A stretch of DNA of 64,000 nucleotides from Vanessa cardui (taxonomy: Eukaryota > Arthropoda > Insecta > Lepidoptera > Nymphalidae): the NCBI RefSeq assembly GCF_905220365.1, contig NC_061129.1, forward strand, positions 12,772,803-12,836,802, in the 5' to 3' direction. Within the stretch, counting starts at the first letter, position 1, and the number at the start of each line of letters is the position of its first letter. The position numbers and the translations under genes are program-made. Shown here one piece after another: positions 22,785 through 33,146 of the stretch. Under the pieces are notes generated by a model, which did no database searches, had not been told where the DNA came from, and worked only from the letters and a program-made list of their open reading frames with translations.

Positions 22785-25700
22785 TGTTATAAACGTATGT
22801 ATGCTCATAGCTTATAAATTGTTTTATAAATCCTACCGCTAAAATAACTAGGCAAGATTTTTTAAAATACGAATTGCATTTATAAATTGTTTATCAATTT
22901 CGATTTGTTCCTCGGGGCTAGGTTTTATAAACCGAATGTACAATTTACTAACATATAATTAATTTTTCATAAATATTAAAAAAACTTATATCCCTGACAA
23001 TGAAAAACACTGTATGCTATATGGATTTATTAACATTTCTCATATTATATTCAATGAATTACGTGTATCGTTATGCATTAACACATTAATATAATATTAT
23101 ACATATAATAATTAATCATCTAATTTGTTTTAAGGATAATTTATGCAAATACATAAATTTATTTATTGTCATATTATTTCAACCTGTTAATAATCTGATG
23201 ATAAAATAAAGTTTTGTATGAGGAATATCATATTAGAAATTTAAATATATCACGAAAAAAAATTACGTTTACTAAAAAAGTAAGTTGTTATTTTAAAACA
23301 AATTAATTACATATCATTTCACAAACCAAAATAAACACAATCCTTTCACTTATTTTTCGAAAACAAATATGATCTTAAGTAGAAACAAGTATTCATAATA
23401 ATATGTCAAGACTTCATATAATTCAAATTACAGTTTGGAAAACGAATAAACTCCGCTGACAATGTAATGGACTTGTCTTAACAAATAAATTAATAAAAAC
23501 TAAAGCATACAATATTTAATCTTCAAGGAGTTTTCAATAAAAAGGTTCTTCTTCTTATAATAGCAGAAGAGCTTGATCATATAAATTAATTCTATTATCA
23601 TCCAAATTATATACCGAACATATAAATGTATATCTTGATTTAAAATGAACTTATTAGCTCTTTTACCTTTGTATATTTGGAAAATAATGGAGCATTTGGA
23701 GCAAAGTAAAATACGTAGTACATTTGTATTTATATTTTAAATAATAAATAATTTTCATTAGAACTGATCAAACCTTAATTTATTTTAGTAAGAAATTTTC
23801 AAAAGTTCTATTAAGTAAAGAAGAGTGTGATATCTCCACCCACGCTAATACATATTAACAATCGCCCCTCGCATTATTTTGTTTTATCATCTTTATCATC
23901 ATTACATTACATAGTACAAAACAAACTCGCTTACCGCTGTCTATCCCTGTGTATGCTTAAATCTTTAAAATTACAATAGATTTTGATTCAGTTTTTTTAA
24001 TAGATAGACTGATTCCAGAGCAAGATTTTTCTATAAAATACATGGACAATAGTAAAGAAACACTGATAAATTTAGTTGCAAAAATGAACAAAATTCTCTA
24101 GTATATTTAGTATCAACATTGCAAGGCCGGGGCGGGCAAGTTATATCACAATGAAATATACTAAAAGCTAAAAAGTTCTAATTGAAGAATGAAAACGTCA
24201 CTTAATAAAAAAACGATTTAAAATAAAGCATTAATGATCCAGATTCGATAATAAATTGTAACCAATGATAGGTTCAAACCCGTACAAGAACTGAATTATC
24301 AGGTGCTTAATTTGAATTTATAATTCATCTCGTGTTAAGTATATTAGTGCTTAGTAATTACAAAACCTACATTTACAAATGAAATTCGCCAACTACTTCC
24401 TTCTTTTTAACAAAGATTTAAATCTTTGCTTTTTAACATTGACTGAGTTTAATCTTCAATTGGCTCCGAAGCAATCAAAAATAGCTGAATTTAATTGAAA
24501 AGTTGCAACAATTTCATATTTAATCAGACTAAAAGTATTAAGACTACCTTCAACTATTGTTAAAAAAAACTTATTTTAAATCAATTATTAATAAAATGTC
24601 ATAATAGTTAACGGTTAAAAAAATTCTGCCTCCAATAAATATGAAGGTCTCACAAAAATTTGTTTTTCGTATTTCATTCATAAAAATAGCTTGTAATAAC
24701 TTACTTTCTAGTATGTAATAAATAAGAGATAAATATTGGTATTGACCTTCTTCAATTTTTAATTAAAAATTTATGACGTCTGGGCGACGTGTTTATGAAA
24801 CATAGGACCATATTATGAATATAGGCGTCATTAATGGTTTATTTAAGGGTGGCTTGTTCAAATAAACAAAAATTTTAAAATTGTTAAAGCCAATCGAAGA
24901 TGCCTAAAATCAAATTATACCTTTAGATTAGAATTAATTAAAGTTAGAAATAAATAAAATTATTAATATTAATGACATCAGTGCTTTTTGTTACAATTTA
25001 AGGATAAGTTACCGTAAAGCAATAGAATTACCCTACAATATTCAGGACACTGTTTTTTTAAAATATTATAATGCTTTCCTTCTTCGGTGCATTTTAATAT
25101 CTTCCAATAAAGCGAAATTTAAACGAAATTTTATCCTACTGAAAAGTATATCATCTATACTTATGCTAGACAGGTTCGTTACGTTGATATATGAACTAAC
25201 ATAAACAAAATATGTAACTTACCCTCTTAGTCTATCTTAATATTCTTAAAATGAATCATTTCAACTCCGCGACTCACGTAAGCCTAGAACATATGATATT
25301 TTCTCTTCCCTAAACAAGCGCGTACGTGTTGTGGAACAAATCACAGATATAATAGAAACGAGAAGAAATAAATATCAGAATAATCAAAATTCGATATCTC
25401 GTTAAATATTTTCAGGTGCCCAAAATGCCTTAAATGGAATGGAGGGAATACTTGAATAATTAAATTGAACACTTGTGTCAAATTTTATAACGAAATTCGA
25501 TTTACGCTTTTTGGGAGTTAATCTCGATTTTAGATGACAAATTACAATGAGACTCTCATATTTAGAGGTTGGTAAATAGTTGCAGCTCTCCAGCATCGAC
25601 TGTTAAAATTACAAAACTGTACTGACGTATTTACGCCATACTTGTACAATACAATATATTTTTATCAGAAAAATCATTATCTTGCAGAAACTTCTATAAC

Positions 25701-26045
25701 CATTATTATAAAATGAATTATAAGATTCACATACTCAGTACATGTGATGCAAATCTTATGAAATACTTAAAGGAAAATGTAACAGCTTATAAAATTTGTC
25801 ATGGCTGGTTGACGGTGTCCTCTTGTCATAAGGACGTTGCTTTGCTCTATTTTTTATACAACAGGAACATATTTAATAAAATTCAACGATGGTTCCCAGG
25901 TTATTAAAGCCAGGCATCTTCTTTAGGATTCATTCTTTCTAGCCACTGGGCCATCTGCTCTCAGTAACGTTATATTATCGTGAGTACAAATCGTATTTTA
26001 AAGCGTTATCAACGACTTGCTACTAATAAAAAAAAATTACATATC
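22785..26045. other. Spacer of unit B between the fold-back element and CPR-7
   Basis: AT-rich, no gene. It is the diverged partner of the unit A spacer. A 28-bp insertion with an 18-bp palindrome (CAAAGATTTAAATCTTTG, 24411-24428) distinguishes it from unit A. Short ORFs here are broken in the other copy. Confidence 0.6.
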
Positions 26046-26343
26046 TAATATTTTAATTATATATCGAAAAGAAAATAAAAATATTTTAAATATTTTTTGC
26101 ATTTATATTACTGTCAATGTTATTGTGTTTATAAAGTTATAAACTTTGTTAAAATAAAATTAAATATTAACAGTCAAATTGTTTATTTTAAATAATATTT
26201 ACATCAGTATAAATGGGCCTCTTCAGTTGCTTAAAATATAATCGTTTACTTCATCTCTTTTAATTGAAAGTTCGTAAATTACATCACATTTTAAACCTTA
26301 CCATTTATTTTTTGCTAAAATCACAGTAAACGGGTTAATTAAA

Positions 26344-27040
26344 CTAGTAGAGACGTCCGGCGTAACCGAGACCGTGGGCACCGTAGCTGTAACCGTGGGC
26401 AAGAGGAGCACCGTAGGCGTAACCGTGGGCAAGGGGAGCACCGTAGGCGTAGCCGTGAGCAAGAGGAGCGGCGGCGTACGCGTTGTAGGCGAGGGGAGAG
26501 GCGTAGGAGCCGTAGGCTACGGGAGCGACGCGGGCAGCGTACGCCACGGGAGAGGAGACCGCAGCGTAGGAGGTGGCGACGGGAGCGGAGTAGACAGCGC
26601 GAGCGGCGTGGGCGATGGGAGCGGCGTAGACGGCGGCAGCGGAGTAGACGGGAGCGGCATGGGCGATGACGGCCGGGTCCTTGCGGACGACGGCGTTGAA
26701 GCCGGAGTGCGCGTCGGCGGCGTAGTCGACGGTGCGGCGAGTGCCGTCGGACTCCAGGAGAGAGTACTGGCCGACCACGTTGTCGCCGACGCGGGTCTCG
26801 TGCTGGCTCTTCACATCACCGGTGTGAGGGTCGGAAACTCCATAGGAGAAGCTGTTGTAGTTGCCACCGTGGACGGCGCTGCTGTGGGCTACTGCGACAA
26901 GCAGAGCGAAGATTGCTACCTGAAATATAAACAAATACAATTTAATAAACAAAATATATTGTGCATATTAAATTTAGAATTAAAAAGTAAAAATAGTTAA
27001 AAGTAATTCGTACACGACCGCCGCTTACCTTGGAGAACAT
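26344..27040 (-). CDS. CPR-7: RR-2 cuticular protein
   Basis: Predicted 195 aa. Coding exons are 27040-27029 (MFSK) and 26919-26344, with a 109-bp intron. The RR-2 domain is again identical in motif to CPR-3. The mid-tail is the SYAAVSSPVAYAA type of CPR-6 and CPR-8. The C-terminal repeats are the three-unit PLAHGYAYGA type of CPR-3, but it ends GLGYAGRLY. Its tail is thus a different combination of the same blocks. Stop TAG is at 26344-26346 and the polyA signal at 26187-26182. Confidence 0.94.
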
Positions 27041-27098
27041 GTTGTATTGTTTGATGGCTGCGTATGAAACAACTGATGACTGACGAAGATTTACAGCC

Positions 27099-27106
27099 TT
27101 TATATA
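27099..27106 (-). promoter_or_regulatory. TATA box of CPR-7
   Basis: TATATAAA on the minus strand, in a proximal block of the CPR-3/CPR-4 type (GTGCTTAATTTTT next to the TATA box). Confidence 0.75.
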
Positions 27107-27229
27107 GTGCTTAATTTTTTAATATAAGAGTGCAACGGTAACAGAATTTGTAGTAGGAACTTGTGAAAGACTCAGAAATAGTGACCTACGCTTACAAGGA
27201 AACTACATTCGCATTAATTATACTAGTAT

Positions 27230-29100
27230 CCTATTTTTAAAACTATTTAGGATATTAATATTTAGTAGGTTTTTTATAAACTTAGTCTTGTCTCGATTAA
27301 TTTGTTTGACTAAATATTACACTGAGAGTATAAAAAACAAAATTAATAAAAACTAACGAGTCGCCCCGGTCTTGCATGTTTATTTATTTTATTATCATGT
27401 AAAATGTTATCTTGATATCGGAACGGAAAATTTTTTGAAAAAAAAATCCACTTTATGTAAGTAAAGTAATTCGCTCTAAAAGTACTTTTCACTCTTGAAA
27501 AGAACATTTAGAGTTTATATCACCAAGCTAGCTAATTTGGGATGAAGCATGGAGGATTAGCAAATGTCATTGGATACAATATGCTGGTTTTCTCTATATA
27601 TATTTTTATTATAAACACGTCACAGACAGCTGGAGGTGACAATTTACTAGTACTTGCCTAAATGCCCTGCCTCAGCTCGCCTCGTACCTACAGATTTTCT
27701 TTAAGTTTCGAAGTTCTAACGATTGAATGTCTTTTAAATTACATACGTTATCTCCACTTGAATCTGTCATTCGTGTAAATAGAATAAAAAATATAATGAC
27801 TAAAATACAAACATACACATAAACACACACATACATATGCAGATCTATGTATTAACTTTGGGGACATACTATATGCAATATTTTATTTTTCATTACATCA
27901 AAAAGTTCAAGATTAATAAAATCAAAGTTTTCTTGAACTATACACGCACAGGAAGGAATTGTTTTTAAACTCGCTTTAAGAAATAATAAAATCATTGTTT
28001 AAGGAAACGGAATTTTTCGCTTGGAATTTAATTTAACGTACAAAATAAGAATAAATAACATCTCATTAAATATTTTGTGTTCACTATAAAAAAAACGTGT
28101 TTATTTTATATATAGTAAAAACTTTAAAGTATTTAATACAAAAAAAATTAGTTACTATTTGGTATACTAGGTGATCCATTTGATGGTAGGTAGGTTCAAT
28201 CACTAAGTGTTATTGCGTTCTGGTTTGAAGGGTGAGTTATCATCTCAATTCCCATAGAAGTGTCGCAATGGTTATATAACCATTGCGACACTATGAAAGG
28301 TCAAGAAATATCTAAAATTGCATATAACCCTAATAACTATAGGCACATGTGAATACTTAGGTATTATTCCAGTAGCCAAGCTACTAACGAATGAGTGTAT
28401 GTGAGGCCACATTGTACCTATACTGAATCCAAATATAAAAGTAACATCAAAATCGGTTTATAACTATAGTTTTGCACGAATATTCATAAGAATAAATGTG
28501 TACACAGACAATTTGAAAACATCTTGCTTTTTGGTGTCGGTTAAAATAATTTAATATCCTGAGAAATATCGAGAACGAATGTTAAAGTTTTAACTTGAAC
28601 GTACATATTCCTAAGGATTTAAACATAATAAGAGAAGAATGGCTCCTAAGAATTTAATAAAGTCTGGTTAGGTATTCGATTGCTATGAAACAACGCAAGC
28701 TTGTACTTAAAGAATAAAATAGCTATTTTTGCAAATTTACTTTTGATCTATTGAAATTGCTTTGTCCTTTCTTGGAGTTCAAGTATGCTTCATAGCTAAT
28801 TTCATCAAATTCGGTGCAGCGTGAAAGAACGACAGACTAAAAGACAGACAGAGTTACTTTCAGATTTATAATATTTATTTAGATGTCATGTTGATGTTAT
28901 CCTTTTTTATTTCCATTAAATTAAATTAAATTAATTTTAAATATATCTATCTATCTATAATTTTTAATATATGTCTGGTCAGTAAAACATTTTGTGCGAT
29001 TTGAACCTGGGACTAACTCAATAAACATGTGATATAAAAACTATGCTGATTAGATCCGAGATTAATAATAAACTACAAAAAAAACCTAGATCCGAAAACT
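27230..29100. other. Intergenic region between divergent CPR-7 and CPR-8
   Basis: About 2 kb between two divergently transcribed genes, so it may hold control elements for both. Contains decayed interspersed-repeat fragments around 28175-28260 and 28780-28880 and the 34-bp palindrome at 28259-28292. No ORF of note. Confidence 0.5.
28259..28292. repeat. Perfect 34-bp palindrome
   Basis: AGTGTCGCAATGGTTAT followed directly by its exact reverse complement. It lies about 0.95 kb upstream of the CPR-8 TATA box. Confidence 0.9.
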
Positions 29101-29101
29101 A

Positions 29102-29110
29102 TGACCTTGA
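29102..29110 (-). promoter_or_regulatory. Candidate beta-FTZ-F1 site upstream of CPR-8
   Basis: On the minus strand TCAAGGTCA, a full match to YCAAGGYCR, about 136 bp upstream of the CPR-8 TATA box. Function inferred. Confidence 0.45.
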
Positions 29111-29245
29111 GATTAATTAAATAAAGTTTATGAATATTAATGAATGTACGGCGATGCCTTTCATTTTAGCTTGATTATATTTTCACGTTGTACTACGTAT
29201 GTATGTTATTTCCTGTTTCATTTCCAAACTTCAGAGTTTTGCTAA

Positions 29246-29253
29246 TATAAATA
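29246..29253 (+). promoter_or_regulatory. TATA box and initiator of CPR-8
   Basis: TATAAATA, with the initiator TCAGTT at 29275-29280, whose A lies 31 bp downstream of the first T. The promoter is unlike that of CPR-3 to CPR-7. Confidence 0.75.
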
Positions 29254-29311
29254 GTAATCGTTGCGAGGGTTAAATCAGTTGCACTCAGTTGTCGAGTTAA
29301 ACACACGTAAA

Positions 29312-29982
29312 ATGGCTTCAAAGGTAGTTAGTTACATTTATTATTACATTATACAGTAATAATGATCGTGGTTTAAAAAAATTTAAATCATAATATTTAT
29401 TTAATTTTTCTTTTACAGTTCGTCGTTCTCGCTCTCTTGGTAGCGGCTGCTCAAGGCAGTGCCGTCCACGGTGGTGACTACACCAGCTTCTCCTATGGAG
29501 TTTCCGACCCTCACACCGGTGATGTGAAGAGCCAGCACGAGACCCGCGTCGGCGACAACGTGGTCGGCCAGTACTCTCTCCTGGAGTCCGACGGCACCCG
29601 CCGCACCGTCGACTACGCCGCCGACGCGCACTCCGGCTTCAACGCCGTCGTCCGCAAGGACCCGGCCGTCATCGCCCACGCCGCTCCCGTCTACTCCGCT
29701 GCCGCCGTCTACGCCGCTCCCATCGCACACGCCGCTCGCGCCGTCTACTCCGCTCCCGTCGCCACCTCCTACGCTGCGGTCTCCTCTCCCGTGGCGTACG
29801 CTGCCCGCGTCGCTCCCGTAGCCTACGGCTCCTACGCCTCTCCCCTCGCCTACAACGCGTACGCCGCCGCTCCTCTTGCCCACGGTTACGCCTACGGCGC
29901 TCACGGAGCTGTCGCTGCTCCCCTTGCCCACGGCTACAGCTACGGTGCCCACGGTCTCGGTTACGCCGGTCGTCTCTACTAA
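29312..29982 (+). CDS. CPR-8: RR-2 cuticular protein, chimeric gene
   Basis: Predicted 191 aa. Coding exons are 29312-29323 (MASK) and 29419-29982, with a 95-bp intron. The N-terminus (MASKFVVLALLVAAAQGSAVHGGDYTSF) and the start of exon 2 are CPR-2-like. From about the HTGDVKSQHETR segment onward the sequence is nearly identical to CPR-6, with the same AAVSSPVAYAA and HGAVAAPLAHG blocks. The likeness runs past the stop into the 3' flank (ATTAACCCGACCACTG). It is the only plus-strand member of this subtype, so it looks like a product of conversion between inverted copies. PolyA signal AATAAA is at 30098-30103. Confidence 0.94.
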
Positions 29983-30103
29983 ATAAATTAACCCGACCAC
30001 TGAGATCTTCATTAACAAGAAACGGTAAAAGTATAATGTGATACAATTTGTAAATATTTTTACCAAAGTCATTATAAACTGCTATTTATATAATACAAAT
30101 AAA

Positions 30104-31160
30104 CATTTACGAAAATGAACAATTTATTTATTTCATTTGAGTTGCTTAAACAATAAAAATTATTTTTACATTATAAACAGTATTTAGTGTAAAAATTCGA
30201 AAAGATACAATGTATTATTTTCCTCAGATAAAATCGCTGACAACAAGGCCGTTCTATTAAACGATATAATTGTAATATATACATATATTTAGAATATTTT
30301 TGGCAGGTTACTAAATAAGTTATAAGATAATCATAAACTAGAAATTCATTTCTACAAGAACAACTTTGGACTAATATACTTAATGTATAAGTTCAATGTA
30401 CGTTACTTATAATTAACATAGTTGGAAATTAATATTTCAACATATATAGATTATGTACTTCAGAATTTTATTTGTCAAGGTATAGTAGGAATTTTAGTTA
30501 ATAGTTATTCATTATTTAGGGATGTTCTGGTTTCTATGATACGGGCGTCAGTTCAATGAGCTCAAGATTTCAAAGATTGTTGTATTTACTGCATTACTAA
30601 GTACATACCTACTTACTTCATTCAACTCATTAATATTAGCAAATCAGCAAATATTTGGCAAAGAAGTCTTTATATCTGTATAAAATATTGAATAAGATTT
30701 TATAATAATGTACAGTCAGAGTAAGAAAACTTTCGTAAGTTTTCAAATTCATTCCTTTGTCAAGTCTAAAACTCTTAGTAACTTTTGAATCTAAACATCT
30801 AATCATTGCGACGCAATACATATGTCATTCTCGATCGGTAAAGCAGATTATCGCTCATACTGAGCACATGAAAATAGATCTTAAGGTGACGAACCGTTTC
30901 TTACCCCGACTGTACCATTTTTATGCCTGCCATTTATAATCGAACTAATACATAATAAAACTTTTGTTTCTTTTTCATAAAATTATTAGAGGATGGGTAA
31001 AAGGCTACCAGATGGTAAGTGATTATCAATGATCATAGACATTGACGTGTAACGAAACCAACCTTTCTTCTTTCCTTTTTTGGCTTACTCGTGGTCGTGT
31101 AAAATGGGACCACATCCAAACTAAAGTATTGCATGGCTGTAAAGTATATAATGCGTAACC
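30104..31160. other. Gene-free stretch downstream of CPR-8
   Basis: AT-rich. Fragments of a common interspersed repeat appear around 30985-31150 (e.g. ggctaccagatggtaagtg). The short ORFs have no supporting features. Confidence 0.45.
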
Positions 31161-31739
31161 TACCCAGACGGGCTTTTTTATGTTATAGCTGGCAAACGAG
31201 CAGGAGGCTCACCTGATGGCCACCGCCTATATACAGATGAGTCGCCGGCTTTTATGAGACGAGTACGCCCTGTTCTTGAAGGTTCCGAAGTCGTATCGGT
31301 TCGGCAAAATCTGGTTCCACAGAGTGGTTAGGCGAAGTAGAAAATGTCTTAATACTCGCGCGCTGTTGTGGATTTTCGGATATCTAGGTGGACGAGCCTT
31401 ACCAAAATTAGTACTTTGCGTGGCTAAATTTTTTTAATAAAATATTATATTTTATATATTAATCATAATGATATGGTCCTGACTGATTTCGATCACGGCA
31501 ACTAGATAGGACATTCGGGCCCAAGCCGGCTTTACGTGCTTTCCGAGGCACGGGCGTGTACACACTTCGAACTTTCAGATGCCGGCTGTCACTGAATCAA
31601 AATCAAAATAAACTTTATTCGAGTGGGCTTTTACAAACACTTTTGAATCGTCAATTAACAATTAAGTGAAACTACCACCGGTGCGGAAAGTAGATTCTAC
31701 CGAGAAGAACCGGCAAGGAACTCAGTAGTTACTCTTTTT
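31160..31739. mobile_element. Two adjoining interspersed-repeat fragments
   Basis: 31165-31430 contains 'ggcaaacgagcaggaggctc', a motif I recognise as very common in lepidopteran genomes. 31470-31739 contains 'aaaataaactttattcgag' and 'tctaccgagaagaaccggca', likewise typical, and resembles a LINE 3' end. Family names cannot be given from sequence alone. Confidence 0.45.
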
Positions 31740-33146
31740 CAACCGACTTCCAAAAGGAGGAGGTTATCAATTCGTCTGTATTTTTTTTTTTATTTTTTTT
31801 TTATGTTTGTTACCTGATTACTTTTTACTGGGTGGACCGATTTTGATAATTTTTTTTTTGTTTGAAAGGTAGTGCTTCCCGTGGGGTCCCATTTTTTTTA
31901 TTTTTTTTTCCGATGATGGTATCCATGTGAAAACGACATAAGTCTTAAATTTGCATTATGTATATGCGCGACAAATAGGTGAATAACTGAAAATCACGTT
32001 AACCAATTTTGATAATTCTTTTTTTATTATAAAATATATACTTCAAGGGTAATTTGGTGAAAGTTTGGTAAGGTTCTGAGCACAGGATCCATGACAAAGT
32101 AACGGAACGGAAGGGAACGGAACAATTCTGAGGAGCACGTTAGCGATACTCGGTCGAATCTTTTATTTATAGGTTATTTGGATATTTGAGTCACCTTCCG
32201 TAATATGGTTATGTTAATGTAATTATCATAGTCGAATATTATAATCAACTAGCTACCCACCCCGGCTTCGCACGGGTGCAATACTGATACTAAATATACT
32301 ACAGAATTTGTTTATATACGACATCACATCGCAAACTTCTAAAATTATCAGTGTTTCTTTACTATATTGTTCATGTATTATATATATTACACAAACCTTC
32401 CCCTTGAATCACACTATCTTTTAAAAAAAACCGCATCAAAATCCGTTGCGTAGATTTAAAGATATAGGGACAGAGAAAGCGACTTTGTTTTATACTATGT
32501 AGTGATGGAACTCCTATACGGCTCGCAGTTAGGGTGCGATATGGGGCAGAATTTCTTACTATCTTTAATCAAATTTTGTGTATGTGATGTGATGTCATAT
32601 GATGACGAAATATAGTTGGTCTTTTTCAAAGTTTTTTTGCTGAGTTCGATTACAGCTCTTTCGAGGGATCCTTGTAGTTTACGCCGCGTGACGTATTAAA
32701 TCCGCATTTTCGAAAGTCTATTTTTGTTTTATTCGCAAGTTTCCTTTGAAATTGTCCTCGAAGTAGTTTCTGACTCATATAAACGGAACGCTTAATTTAT
32801 CCATATTAAAAAAAAATAGTTAGTCAACATCAGCTTCACTTAAAATAAAAAAATAAATAAAATTTTAACAAAAAGAAAAACCGACTTCAAACAAAACACT
32901 ATTTTAAAACAAATGAATATGCACGAAAAAGTAAAAAAAATAATTGCGTATTCAACATATTTTTTAGAGTCTTCCTAAGTTAAATGAAATGAAAAATATT
33001 AGACTACTTAAAAGTCGATTAACGATTATATCATGTAGTTATAATTATTGTTATATTTGGAGTCGGTGTCAGCCAATAAAACCCTACAGTATATCTATCA
33101 AAAAACAATACGAGAATACTTTAACAAATATGTTTTTTACAAATTA

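Larger units (their letters stand above)
20260..26100. repeat. Segmental duplication, unit B (CPR-6 plus upstream spacer)
   Basis: Partner of unit A. It is about 0.7 kb longer, mainly because a fold-back element (21447-22780) has inserted upstream of CPR-6. It ends where the CPR-7 3' flank begins, which is itself homologous to the CPR-6 3' flank. Confidence 0.85.
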
